A program made the translations under genes and the position numbers. 64,000 bases of DNA, taken from NCBI RefSeq assembly GCF_026745355.1, contig NC_079208.1, positions 51,414,767 through 51,478,766 on the forward strand, written 5' to 3'. The stretch is from Beta vulgaris subsp. vulgaris (taxonomy: Eukaryota; Streptophyta; Magnoliopsida; Caryophyllales; Amaranthaceae). Within the stretch, counting starts at the first letter, position 1. Every line of letters begins with the position of its first letter. Positions 21,625 through 39,200 of the stretch are shown here, piece by piece. The notes below the pieces were generated by a model, which was not told where the DNA came from, did not search any database, and worked only from the letters and a program-made list of their open reading frames with translations.

Positions 21625-22593
21625 CAATATTTTATGATGCGTATCAAAATACTTGTCAACAAAAAAAATCTTTTGTCTCACTCATTTGTATCATAATTAG
21701 TTTTTAGGTCTAGTCTATGTCACGAGTAATTATAATTATTATTTATTAATATCTTACTTTGAAATTATAACACCAAATCTTATTTTGTTTAGTGTTTAAG
21801 GCATTAATATACTAACTTGAAATTATGGGATCAAATCTTATATCCTGTATTTTCCAAAAAAAATTTATTGTATGTGTTTTAGATGAAGTAGACGCGAACG
21901 CCTTTTAATATATTAGTACTAGCAATCTATGCAAGCAATGCGTGCTTTAATTATTTTCTTTGTTGATTATTCTTTCGCAGTAAACTCTTTAAATTTTTTT
22001 ATTTTCCCAAGTAATTGCCTATAGCATTTCAATAACTTAAGTTTTTCTTGATTGTGCTATTTTATGAGTAAATAATTTAATTTGAAATCAATGAAACACA
22101 TATAATGCATAAAGTATACAGATAAGTCATGATTCTGTTGTTTTTAACATATAGTTAGAGTTGAAACTATGTGATGAATTGATATTGTTCCTTTAGATAA
22201 AGAGTCTCATTTTATTAATAAAAAATATATAAGTTGGATTTGGTTGGACTCAAACTCCGATTGTTTTGGATTTGGATTCGAAAATTGAAAAAAATTATTC
22301 AAATTGGATTAGACTAGGCTTAAATCCAAACTTTACACCGAGCTTTCACCCTTAAGCTGCATGGGAAGGGGAGATTGGGTAAGGGGGGATGCATGGGGGG
22401 AGGGTTGGGCTAAGGGGCTGTATTGGGGGGGGGGGGCTCATCGAAAATCTACTACCATAGGGGCTCCATTGAAACCATTGAATTCGGAATATGGTAAAGT
22501 AGCTCCTGGGTGGGGAACTACTGCTATGATGGGAGTTGTAATGGCTATGTAGGGGTTTTGGGGTTGCAGAGGGGGGGATGGGGATGCAGGGTG
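21625..22593. other. Intergenic, no gene seen
   Basis: AT-rich sequence up to about 22340, then a G-rich stretch (about 22360-22600). Short stretches at 17697-17760 and 21775-21850 share wording (GGTTAAGACTTTAATGTA / GTTTAAGGCATTAATATA) that may be two decayed SINE copies. No coding region supported. Confidence 0.4.
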
Positions 22594-22601
22594 GTTGTGG
22601 G

Positions 22602-23211
22602 TAGGAATGGAAACGGACCGAATTTGGACCGAATATGCATAATCCGACTCCGACCCTACAAGAAGTAGCATTTTAAATCTAGGTTCGAGTTCGACTCTGA
22701 CCTCGAAAATCTGACTCGGACTTAATCCGAACATCTGAATCCAATCCGACTTAAAATCTGAACATCCGACTCCGAACCCGATCCGACTTATTTTCCGCCT
22801 ATTTTTATAATAGAAAATTCTTTTATAATACAATAATTTAATCATTATAATTTTTTCTAATTATCATATGAAAATCTTATATAGTACAAATAATCTAAAT
22901 ACTACTATTATTTTTAACAATCATTTATTCAATGGAAAAATCTCATATAATACAATTTCTTGAAATACGAAGTCAGATTATACATACATAATATATTAAT
23001 ATAAATAAAAAAAGATTAATTGACTTAAAGTCAGAGTCGGATTCAGATGTGGATTTTTTTTTATCAGATCCGACTTCAACCCTCCTCCGACTCGGAGTAG
23101 GACTTTTTAAATGGAGTCGAATTCATATTATTTTTTGTCGGAGTTAGCTCGGGTTTTTTCCTTCGGATTGGAGTGGATTAGGGTCGGATTCGGACTTGAT
23201 TGCCATCCCTA
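22602..23211. mobile_element. hAT-like MITE (610 bp)
   Basis: Inverted ends TAGGAATGGAAACGG and, read in reverse, TAGGGATGGCAATCAAG. An 8-bp near-perfect TSD flanks it: GTTGTGGG (22594-22601) and ATTGTGGG (23212-23219), 7 of 8 identical. The interior has many TCCGACTC / GAGTCGGA units in both orientations near the ends. No transposase. Confidence 0.7.
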
Positions 23212-23643
23212 ATTGTGGGGCTGGGGTGCAGGGGGTATTATGACAACTAGGGGTGGTGGGGCTGCGGCGGCAGGGGAATAGGGCTACCGTGGTGGTTATG
23301 GTAGGTTAGTAAGGAGGAAAAAAAGTAGAGGAGGGATAAAAAAGAAAAATAATATTGTATTAAAATAGGGCACACATAACTAATTGAGTCCCCTAGATTT
23401 GAATGATTACAAACAATTGCAGGGAACATTTGTTATTACAAGTGGTTTTAAGTTGTTAGGAAACAGCTGAGTTGTCCGGGTATCCAACTGTTTTTGACTA
23501 TTCAATGAAACAGTCAAAATTTATATTCGTTATGCTATGATGTGTTCTTGTGTAGCAAATAAGTTGTTCTGACAGTCAAAAGCCCTGGATTTGCATTGAG
23601 ATAATTTACTCGACTCTGTATGATATTTACCATATAAAATTTA

Positions 23644-24636
23644 GTGAAAGTATTGGGTCAGACCGTCTGACCAAATACTTACTGTCAGACGGGCTGACCC
23701 AAATGGAAAAAAAAAATTCTGGCTCCAAAACGACAACGTTGGCGTTTTTGTTGGTCTCAATTTCGATTTTAGTTTCTGTGGGTTCAGCTTTAGAGACTGA
23801 AATCTCCATTGGAGTCCTTATTTTCTTCGCGGAAGTTGCTTTGCTGAATACGGCGGAATTGAAGTATTTGAGATGATGCAGAGTATCGGACAGAGATAAA
23901 CGAGTAAAATCGCATGAGAAGGGAAGAGAAAGAAATCGATTTTTTTATGATTTTGGGAATTTGAAGGAAGCCGAAATTTACAGTTATAGTTTTAAAATCT
24001 TGATGAAATTGAAACAAAATTGAGACAAAAATAAAGAGGAGAGAGAAAATGGAGGAAAGTGAAGTAAAAAGAAAGCGTACCTGTACTCCCAAGTTTGAAA
24101 ACCAGATTTGTAGAGAAGAAAGTGCAAATTACTCTTAAAGGTATTATTTTTCATTTTCACTTGTTTTTCTTTCATTTGGTCTTTTGTTTTCTTTCAGTTG
24201 GACTTTGTTTTCTTTCAGTTAGACTTTCTTTTCTTTCAGTTGGACTTTCTTTTCTTTCAGTTAGACTTTCTTTTCTTTCAGTTAGACTTTTTTTCTTTCA
24301 GTTGGACTTTCTTTTCTTTCAGTTGGACCAACTGAAAGAAATAATGGGCCAACTGAAAGAAATAATGGACTAACTGAAACAAAATGAAGACTACCTGAAA
24401 AAAAATGTAGACTACCTGAAAAAGAATAAAGACCATCTGAAACCCAAGTAAGTCTAACTGAAGCACAAAAACCCATTGAAAAACAAAGAAGACTAACTGA
24501 AAACAAAATGAAGACTACCTGAAAAAAAATTGGAACCACCTGAAAAAAAATGAAGACTACCTGAAAAAAAATTGGAACCACCTGAAAGTCGTCCGACCAA
24601 GATTATGGTCGGACGAGTCCGACACAATACGTTCTC
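23644..24636. mobile_element. Mutator-like element with inverted 21-bp arrays
   Basis: A perfect 9-bp TSD, TAAAATTTA, lies at 23635-23643 and 24637-24645. The ends are GTGAAAGTATTGGGTC and, read in reverse, GAGAACGTATTGTGTC; the inverted similarity extends through the CGTCTGACC / CGTCCGACC blocks for about 50 bp. The left half of the interior (about 23705-24120) is not repetitive and could be captured host sequence, but I do not recognise it. The right half is a head-to-head tandem array. No transposase. Confidence 0.82.
24191..24592. repeat. Head-to-head 21-bp tandem arrays
   Basis: Seven units of the type CTTTCAGTTGGACTTTCTTTT occur at 24191-24328 with a period of 20-21 bp. The orientation then flips around 24327 at the perfect palindrome CTTTCAGTTGG-A-CCAACTGAAAG. 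About a dozen more diverged units follow to 24592 (for example ACTGAAAGAAATAATGG, CCTGAAAAAAAATGAAGACTA). The two arms could form a long hairpin RNA if transcribed. Confidence 0.85.
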
Positions 24637-24645
24637 TAAAATTTA

Positions 24646-25626
24646 TCATTTCTAATATAGTAACATTTTTTCTTATATATTCACTTTATACAACCTATCG
24701 TAACTCCTTTTGTATATTTATTATTTTCTAACATAATAACCTTTTTTTCTCCATATAGTAACTTCTTTTTTTAACTCTTCTCTTATATCTACTAAGTATT
24801 TGATAACATAGTAATCCCTTTTTTCATATACTTATCATTTTCCACCTAAAGTTCCATGTGTTGGACATCATCGAGACACCCACTCTTAGTTCTAGCTATT
24901 TGCCTTTTTTATGAGAGAAAGGTTCTAAAGCAAATACGGACTAACCTAGGCGTCTACGAGCTTGACTCGACTTTGAGGTGGAAGCTAGTCAAAAGAATAC
25001 TAAATAGAATTGTCGATCAACCCCTTTCTTAAGAGATAGAACACTCCTCACTCAACAAATCAAAAAGCTAACGAATAAAAAAAAACATGTAATTTATCCT
25101 CGTCTATGTACCCTACTTGCACTATTTAGCCCTCCCTCCTCCAATTGAACTCATTTCTACTTGTCATTCACAAATCACATATAAAAAAAAGCCAAAAACC
25201 AACACAAAACCCCGTCATTTACCAACCAGTCAAACACCCAAATACCTTGCCCGAAACATGTGACAGACGGAAGAAACGGCCTACATGAGATAAGTAGCGA
25301 ACACACGCAATCACACACACACGATTACGAAGCCAAGCAAGTGCAGATTTTTCCTGTGGGCGGCTGAGAAAGTTACACCTTGTTCAAGACAAAAGGCGTT
25401 TTTCATGTTTGATTTTCCAAGAGAGAGTTAATGCTAATATACTCGTATATTATTCTTGGGGAAAAAGATTTCTTAAAAAGGGTGTTGACGAATTCACTAA
25501 AAAAAAAAAAAACTGAAAAACTGTGGGTTTTGGTTGATAATTCTCACCCCACTGTTTTCCAGTTTCTTCTGCTAAAGTTTGCAACAATATAAATATCTTG
25601 GTTGTGTTGTTTGGCAATTTCTGGCA
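24646..25626. other. Upstream region of alanine aminotransferase
   Basis: AT-rich sequence without a separate gene. No clear TATA box is recognised; the leader is probably within the last few hundred bases. An in-frame ATG at 25579 lies 48 bp before the preferred start. Confidence 0.4.
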
Positions 25627-31532
<5,906 letters not shown>

Positions 31533-31883
31533 GAACATCCTACATTCCTACAGGCTATAATAACCACCTGTTAGATAGTCCTCGCACAAGTTTGGTGATA
31601 TGGCACGGAAGTAGGATTCTGTATCATTGTTTGGGAAATCTATTAGTTAAATTTTACTCCTTTTGATACAAAATTTGCATTGTTGGAGACAACAATACGT
31701 TCTACTATAGGTTCTTTTAACAACATTTAGCATCATGATTGAGGTACATTTTGTTATTTATGCGTGCTGCTAAAGTTTTCTGAACATTAAGCTCTGTCGG
31801 GCTGGAGAGAAGGAAAATAAGTGGGACCTACGGCTCTATGTTTAGGTATTGTTCTATTCAATTTGCCTTTAACGTGACATCGA

Positions 31884-31889
31884 AATAAA
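31884..31889 (+). terminator. Putative poly(A) signal of alanine aminotransferase
   Basis: AATAAA about 350 bp after the stop codon, followed by T-rich sequence. Tentative; no closer canonical hexamer was noticed. Confidence 0.3.
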
Positions 31890-31993
31890 GTTCCGTATGT
31901 TGTAATAAGTTCAATTTATAACTATGATCTTCTTTGTTTCAAGAAGTCCACTAAACACTACCCAAAAAAAAAAAAAAATTAACCCATCTAATA

Positions 31994-32249
31994 CTCCCTC
32001 CGTCCCATAATATAGTGCCTATTTCATTTTTGATGGGTCAAACTTTAAAATCTTTGACCAAATATTCTCATTCGTATATATAAAAAAACATATTCATGTG
32101 GGATCTTGTTAGATTCGTCTCAATGTGTAGTTTAATTATCAACTTTTTATATTTTTTATTAATACGGAATTGAAGATATTAAAAGTCAAAGTTACGTCTT
32201 GAAGACCGTGTAAAAAAGAAACAAGCACTATATTATGGGACGGAGGGAG
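31994..32249. mobile_element. Stowaway MITE, copy A
   Basis: Ends CTCCCTCCGTCCCATAATAT in inverted orientation with TA TSDs (31992-31993 and 32250-32251). Nearly identical along its length to 33493-33750, including GATGGGTCAAACTTTAAAAT and CTTGAAGACCGTGTAAAA. Confidence 0.88.
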
Positions 32250-32274
32250 TAATATAAAGTATTATTATATTGTA

Positions 32275-32396
32275 TTGGCCAGTTGTTAAGATTGAGATGT
32301 TGTGAATAATAGGTCATAGGTTCGAATCCCCTCTCCTCTCCTTTGTACTTTGTACTGCCTTTGTAGCTCCAATGGATAAAAAAAATTAACACAAAG
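32275..32396 (+). mobile_element. tRNA-derived SINE
   Basis: A box A-like TTGGCCAGTTGTTAAGAT at the start and a box B, AGGTTCGAATCCC, at about 32320-32332. An A-rich tail runs from about 32377. TATTGTA occurs at 32268-32274 and 32397-32403 as a possible 7-bp TSD. The 5' end lies 25 bp from the Stowaway. Confidence 0.55.
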
Positions 32397-32403
32397 TATT
32401 GTA

Positions 32404-32923
32404 CATCGGAGTATACCATGTGATGGTACACTCAAGACATTTTTTGCTTGTTTGTTCCTTTTGAGCTTTTCATATTATGTGAATTTTGCTTATTATGAGG
32501 TTTCAAATGAGCAACGAATAAAAAAAAAATCTTAGGTGTATCATGTTCACAGTATAATTGGATGTATGATAAAAGTTGTACCGTGATGCAATGGACGACA
32601 AGATCAAAATAGTAAAAGTCAGAGAAAAGTCTCGAAGATGTATGCGAAGGCAAGTAGCCATTAAAGTCTTTAGTGGACATAGAAATTATCCATTAGGTTT
32701 AACAATTGTGTATCTCTACATGGTTTAAGAGTGGGAATTCAAATAGTTTGGAAGAAGTCAGGATAATGAAACTCAAAGCCATGTTGGAAAGAGAGGTACT
32801 GTCAAAAAAAAGTTGCGGGGTCTTGGTTCCGCTTTGGCAGCTATGTCGTTGCACCTCCAAAGTCCAAGGCACCAACCTATACTCAAGGAAGGTAGGCCAT
32901 GTAAGGGGTTGATGAAAATCTTT
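32404..32923. other. Intergenic, no gene seen
   Basis: Ordinary AT-rich sequence with short open frames only. No element border recognised. Confidence 0.4.
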
Positions 32924-33155
32924 GGCCCTGTTTGGTGATTAGAGTTTAGAGTTTAGAGGTTTGAGTTTAGAGTTTGTGGTTAGATGATTACTTTTTTGTT
33001 CAGAGGATTTGACTGCTGATTTAAATAATTGTTGTGTAAAGGTGTTTGGTAATACTTAGCTGATTGTTTAGAGTTTTGTACTTTTTAGAGCATGTAAAAT
33101 GACATTTATGGACATATGTTTTTTTTTTAAAACAAATTTTAGTATTAATTATGGG
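32924..33155. mobile_element. GGCCCTGTTTGG MITE, partial
   Basis: Begins GGCCCTGTTTGGTGATTAG, followed by repeated TTTAGAGTTTAGAG. It shares more than 200 bp of similar sequence with 63032-63486, but the matching right end is missing. Confidence 0.5.
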
Positions 33156-33492
33156 TGGATTCTTTATTCGTGATTATATTTTTCTTTTCTCTGGGTCGTG
33201 GTTACATTGGTACCATCTGTGTTGATAAAATGGTGCTAATTTTTAAAAATTGTTGTGTCAATATGAAGAAGCGTTTAGTTGATACTAATAATTGATTAAA
33301 TAGTATTAAAAAAGGTTTAATTGGTATTACATTAAGTACCAAATACTACTATACAATAACCATGATGGTATTGATTTTCTGCAAATGATACTCATTTGTA
33401 ATATCAATCACATTTGATGGAGTTTCTAAAGACTCAAGTGGTTAGATGCCAATCACAGCTTGTAAGACTAAAGTCTGTTTAAATAACTAATA

Positions 33493-33750
33493 CTCCCTCT
33501 GTCTCATAATATAGTGCCTACTTCATTTTTGGTGGGTCAAACTTTAAAATCTTTGACCGAATATTATCATTTGTATATATAAAAAAACATATTCATGTGG
33601 GATCTTGTTAGATTCGTTTCAATGTGTAATTTCATAATATCAATTTTTTATATTTTTTATTAATACGAAATTGAAGATATTAAAGGTCAAAGTTACGTCT
33701 TGAAGACCGTGTAAAAGAGAAACAAGCACTATATTATGGGACGGAGGGAG
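33493..33750. mobile_element. Stowaway MITE, copy B
   Basis: Left end CTCCCTCTGTCTCATAATAT, right end the reverse of CTCCCTCCGTCCCATAATAT, TA TSDs at 33491-33492 and 33751-33752. Same family and orientation as 31994-32249, 1.5 kb away. Confidence 0.87.
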
Positions 33751-33857
33751 TACAATAGTGTTTGATTATTTGGCTAATCCGCCAACTTCGAATACCAACA
33801 AAACAACTGTCAACTTTTTTTTCTATGGTCATTTAAGCAATGCCTATGGGGTAAACC

Positions 33858-34422
33858 GAGAAAGTATTTGCCCATATCCGATATGTGCACACTTTGTACA
33901 TATCGGATCTTGATATGATTAGATGTAGTTCAGATATGATTTAATAGCTAGCTGATACTCCCTCCGTTTCCTAAAGATCTTCCCTCTTTCCGTTTAAGGG
34001 TGTTTCCAAAAGATCTTCCCTCTTTTGCTTTATTCCTTATTTGGCAAATAAATTTCCCTATTTACCCTCTCATGTCACTATCATATGGTCCACCATTACA
34101 TTATTAATTCAATTTTACTCCCTTTCTCTCTCCTACTTTAACCCCTTTTTATTTGTTTATTTATCTTAACCCCTTTCTCTCTCCTATTTTACTCACACCA
34201 TACCCCACACAACTTGATTTTCCTTGGTATCTGTAGAAACAGTAAGTGGGAAGATTTTTAGGAAACTGAGGGAGTATGATATAAGATTTCAACTAGCAAG
34301 CTCCCCAAAAAAAAAAAAAAAAAAAACTAAAAAATTATAATTTTTGAACATTATTTTTGTCATAAAAATTACATAAATGCCATGATATTGGCCCCATATC
34401 AGATATGGGCATATCATTGCTC
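33858..34422. mobile_element. Mutator-like MITE containing a Stowaway
   Basis: Ends GAGAAAGTATTTGCCC and, read in reverse, GAGCAATGATATGCCC, then CATATCCGATATG / CATATCTGATATG. A perfect 10-bp TSD, GGGGTAAACC, lies at 33848-33857 and 34423-34432. Without the nested Stowaway the element is about 245 bp. Confidence 0.8.
33958..34275. mobile_element. Stowaway MITE nested in a Mutator-like MITE
   Basis: Ends CTCCCTCCGTTTCCTAAA and, read in reverse, CTCCCTCAGTTTCCTAAA, with TA TSDs at 33956-33957 and 34276-34277. A different subfamily from the other Stowaways here: the inner part carries a repeated AAAGATCTTCCCTCTTT. Confidence 0.83.
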
Positions 34423-34714
34423 GGGGTAAACCATACCAAAAACAAAGAGAATATATCAAGGTAATCCCATTGTTTTAATAATGGCCTTTTTCTAACGGAA
34501 ATGAGAAAATTCTAATTTACGCTTTCTCATGACTTTTATTCATAGCTTATAGAGTAGTACAACTTTTGTATTCTTTTGTCTTTTACTGATAAAGATAATA
34601 TTTTTTCCACAAATCAGGGATATATCTTTATATATGATTTTAAAAAACCAACACATAAAAGTAAGTAAGTTATATCTATACCCTAACGGAAAGTGAAGAA
34701 AGAAGAGTCACTCT

Positions 34715-35250
34715 TAGTGATAACACACCCCATATGCAAGGAAAAGTTGGCAAATCGCTGATACCAAACGTGTGGGACTTGTTTGAGACCATAAATGTCT
34801 TATTGAGATGATAGACATGAGTGGGAGCAGATTGATCAATAAAACGGGACGTTGATGAATAAATGTAATTTCTTTTAGATCTCCATGAAGAAACACATTT
34901 TTTATATCAAGTTGAAGAATAGACTACTTTCGAGCAATAGTTAAGCTGAGAACAGTTTGCATCGTCTAAGGTTTAACAAGGTTTCATCACAATCACTACC
35001 AACTGGCTATGACCAACCATCACAAATAAGACAAGTTATGTGTCTCTCAAGTTCACCATTAGCTTTCACTTTATGACGAAATAACCACATATAATTCGCA
35101 ATATTCACCCCTTTTGGTCTAGATATCAAGTTTCAAGTCCCTACTTTAAGTAAAGCACTAAATTCATCATATATGCAATGGTCGCATTTCAATTTAGGTC
35201 AGCCAAGACTTTGTTGTGATGTTTGGGAAAGCGGGATCGAGTAATGGATG
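34715..35250 (-). pseudogene. Degenerate Copia reverse-transcriptase relic
   Basis: Read on the minus strand, pieces of the Copia RVT_2 domain appear in order with several stops: RPKGVNIANYMWLFRHK near 35120, SDCDETL near 34990, FLHGDLKE near 34893, YGLKQVPHVWYQRFA near 34780. No LTRs are recognisable around it. It is not part of the intact Copia 500 bp away, which runs in the opposite direction and has a different protein sequence. Confidence 0.8.
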
Positions 35251-35259
35251 AAGAAGTGG

Positions 35260-35724
35260 AGGGAAGGACAAGGCCATACTTTGGTTTTGGCTTGTCAATT
35301 TTATGTTTACTAGTATGTCAGGGGAAGGGGAGCAAGTGAGCCATATTAATTTATTCTAGGTACTTGATGACACGACCCGGGAAGGCGAGAAAATAAACTA
35401 CTCATTTTGCCGGTACTCGATTATTCCATGCATGCTCATGGACCAGAATTTCAACTACCCACATTTTAGGGTACCCAAAAAACTGGGGACCTGTTAATGA
35501 ACTCCCTTCTCCCTCCCCTCGCCCACTCCCACCGCCCTCCAACTCCCCGCTCGCTCCCCCTTCCTTCCTTCCACTCTCCCCCTCTCCTCCTCCTCCCAGC
35601 TCTCCCCCTCCCCCCTCCCTCACCCCTCCGATCTCCCCCATTTAATCATAATTATTATCATTATATCAAAAAATAGTTGCTTTTTTCGTTTTGTTTTAAA
35701 TGAAACATAAGATTTTGACATGAG
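35260..35724. other. Intergenic, C-rich stretch
   Basis: About 35500-35640 is a CT-rich low-complexity block (CTCCCCC, CTCCTCC) that gives a Gly/Glu-rich shadow frame on the other strand. No gene recognised. Confidence 0.4.
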
Positions 35725-35729
35725 GATTT

Positions 35730-36121
35730 TGTTGAAATTAGTTAATCCAGAAAAATCTTGAAATATCTAATGTTTAGAATTAAGCCCAAACATATCTTGT
35801 AAAATATCAAGAACAATCTAGCAATCTCATGTATGTAGTCTAAGGATAGTCAATTAGCTTACTTAGAGTACTCTAGAACTTGAAAGAATATGCAAGAAGG
35901 AAAGGTAAGTGAGTCGGTGCATGCATGTCCACCGACATATATGCTAGTATAAATATATGAACATGCAATTGTAAGTGGCAAGAAAAACATATTATACACA
36001 ATCAATAAAAGTCAACCATTTCTTATAATCAAACTCTCCTACTTTTCATCCTCGCATCATCAACATCACACAACCAAAATAATTCAAAGCCCACTACATT
36101 TCCACTAAATTAATTCCAACA
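35730..36121 (+). repeat. 5' LTR of Copia 2
   Basis: 392 bp, TGTTGAAATTAG to AATTCCAACA, with TATA box TATAAATA at 35948-35955 preceded by a palindromic GTCGGTGCATGC...CACCGAC region. Confidence 0.94.
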
Positions 36122-36122
36122 G

Positions 36123-36136
36123 TGGTATCAAGAGCC
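36123..36136 (+). other. Primer-binding site of Copia 2
   Basis: TGGTATCAAGAGCC, two bases after the 5' LTR, matches the initiator tRNA-Met complement TGGTATCAGAGCC with one inserted A. Confidence 0.7.
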
Positions 36137-36224
36137 ATTATAACCCAAAGCCTTCAACAACTACACAAAAAATAATCCAACTCCCTTAACAAAAAAAAAA
36201 ATACCAAACACCACATAAATTAAA

Positions 36225-39200
36225 ATGACTTCCCCAAACACTTAACCTCAAACACATTTAACTACCCCAAGTTAATTGGGTACCCACATTTAAGGGAAAA
36301 AATATCAACAATGGTCTATCCAAATGAAATCCATATTTATCTCACAAGATTTGTGGGAGTTAGTACAAAATGGTTATGAACAACCAAATGACTTTATTCA
36401 AGAAGCTACTTGGGATGAAGCACGCCGCAAGCAATATAAACAAAATCGGATAAGGGATAATTATGCCCTATCCTTGATCTATCGAGGAGTAATGAAATAT
36501 TCTCCCTACCATCATGGCTGCTACAACGGCCAAGGAGGCTTGGAGTATCCTGGAGACAAAATATAGGGGCTCCGAAAAGGTAATACTCTTCAAACTCCAA
36601 TCTTGTGGAGAGACTTTGATAATCTATTAATGGTGGAAAATGAAACAATTCAAGAATTTTTTAGTCGAGTAACAAATATTATAAATCAAATCCGAACTAA
36701 TGGAGATAAAATTGAAGATGTCCAAGTTGTTCGAAAAATATTAAGAAGTCTCCCAAAAATTATGATCATATAGTGGCTGCTATAGAAGAGTCTAATAAAG
36801 ATTTATCTAAATTAAGTTTAACTGAATTAATGGGCTCCCTTCTAGCACATGAAGATAGAATGCGGAGATTTATAGAGCAGCCACTAGAACAAGCTTTTCA
36901 AGCAAAATTAAAATTCTCTAATAATGGAGAAAATAAAAGTAAAAAGGCTACGGTAAAGGAGGTACTTCATATAACCGTAGCAGGGGGAGAGAAATTATAA
37001 AAATCAAGGAACTCGAGAAAATAACAATCTGGCTCCTATTGCAATTTATGTAAGAAAAATGGCCATAATACACAAGATTGCCGGTATAAGTGTAAAAGAT
37101 GAAAAAGCACACTCATTTTGAAAAAGATTGTTGGTTCCGGCAAAAGGAGGAGGCCAATTTTACGGAAAATAAGGAGCCTAGAGATCAATTATTTTATACA
37201 TGTTTAAATGCTCACCAAGAGTCAAATGATATGGTATATTGATAGTGGTTGTTCAAACCACATGACTGGCAACAAAAATTCATTTGTCAGTCTGGACGAA
37301 AACATAAAAACACAAATTACTCTTGGTGATGGAAGCAACCAAGAGGTTGCTGGCAAGGGGACAATAGCCGTTAGAACAAAAAACGGCTCGTCTAAATTTA
37401 TTTCTGATGTATTCTATGTCCCCGGGCTTGCACAAAATCTATTAAGTGTAGGCCAACTAATTCAAAGAGGCTATACGGTGAAATTTGATGCTAATAAATG
37501 CCTCATATTTGATAAGAGAAAAGGGCAATTAATTACTACTACTCAAATGGCTCCTAATAAGATATTTCCATTAAGAATGCAATTGGAGCATAATGTTGCC
37601 CTAAGTTCTATGGTGGATGAGTCCACATTGTGGCATTTGAGATTCGGGCATCTAAATTTTAACAATTTAAAACTGTTAAAACAAAAAGAAATGGTGATTG
37701 GGCTTCCACCTATAACTAATGAAAGAAAAATATGTGGGGTTGTATATATGGCAAAATGCATAGATTGCCATTCCCTACTTCATCCTGGAGGGCCAGAGCT
37801 CCATTAGAGCTTGTTCATGCAGATATAGGGGTCCTACCAGAAATCCGTCTCTTGGCGGAAAAAGATATTTCTGTTATTTTGTCGATGATTTCACTCGCAT
37901 GATGTGGGTTTATATCTGGAGAAAAAGTCGGAAGCATTTTCCCACTTCATGCAATTTAAAGCCCTCACAGAAAAACAAAGTGGGCATTCAATAAAAATTC
38001 TAAGAACAGATCGTGGGGGAGAATTTACAAGTAAAGAATTCAACAGCTTCTGTAAGGAGCATGGTATCAAAAGAGAATTAACTGTCAGACGCACACCTCA
38101 ACAAAATGGTGTTGCGGAGAGAAGAAATCGGACCATTGCTGAGATGGCCCGAAGCATGATGCAAGGCAAAAACTTGCCCAAATGTTTTTGGGCCGAAGCC
38201 GTACATACGGCTATCTACATTCTCAATCGATCTCCCACGAAGGTCGTCATGGGTATGACACCCTATGAAGCTTGGCATAAAAGAAAGCCAAGAGTGGAGC
38301 ACCTCAAAGTATTCGGGTGCATCGCATATGCCCACATCCCGAAAGAAAATCGGGAAAAACTCGATGGAAAAGGAGAAAAATGTATCTTCATTGGATACAG
38401 TGACGAATCTAAAGGATATCGTCTCTATCAACCCGAATCTAAGAGCCTAATAATCTCAAGAGATGTCATATTCAATGAAGGAGCTCAATGGACGTGGATG
38501 GAGAATGAATCTCAGCCACGTGAAGGAGATGTTCTTCCACCAAGCCCAAGAGAGGATGAAGGCCCAAATCATCCAGCAACACAATCATCCTCCATTCCAT
38601 CATCACCGATATCTCCAACAACATTCTCGAGATCGGTGAGTCCAACATCAGGATCAAGCTCTCAAAGCTCAGCTCCAGTAGTACGACGTTCACAAAGAGG
38701 CGGCGACCACCAAGCTACTTGGAGGATTTCCAGTGCAATCAAGCTATCATGGCTCTCTTCACTAGCGAACCACAAAGCTTTCAAGAAGCATCACAAGAAG
38801 AGAAATGGATCGAGGCCATGAATGAAGAAATCAAGATGATCGAGAAAAATAACACATGGGAGCTTGTTGAGAAACCTGAAGACAAAGAAGTCATCGGTCT
38901 CAAATGGGTCTACAAGGTCAAGTATAACGAAGATGGCTCCATCCAGAAATACAAGGCTCGTCTCGTCGCAAAAGGTTACTCCCAACAACCAGGGATTGAC
39001 TTTAACGAGACATATGCTCCCGTTGTCCGCATGGAGACTATCAGGTCAGTCCTTGCTCTTGCTGCTCAACTTAAATTACCAGTCTTTCAATTAGATGTCA
39101 AGTCGGCATTTCTAAACGGTGAGCTCGAAGAAGAAGTATATGTTGAGCAACCGCAAGGATATCTCATCGAAGGCAAAGAGGACAAAGTATACCGCCTTCG

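Noticed and set aside
23790..24092. 100-residue minus-strand protein in the Mutator-like element
   Set aside because: No recognised family and no support beyond an open frame; kept only as a Pack-MULE question.
24095..24581. Repeat proteins on both strands (FLSV / FFQV repeats)
   Set aside because: Translations of the 21-bp tandem arrays; present on both strands because the array is inverted.
25579..25626. Upstream in-frame start of alanine aminotransferase
   Set aside because: The MRRF start at 25627 matches the known N-terminus of plant homologues; the extra 16 residues are hydrophobic and unlike a presequence.
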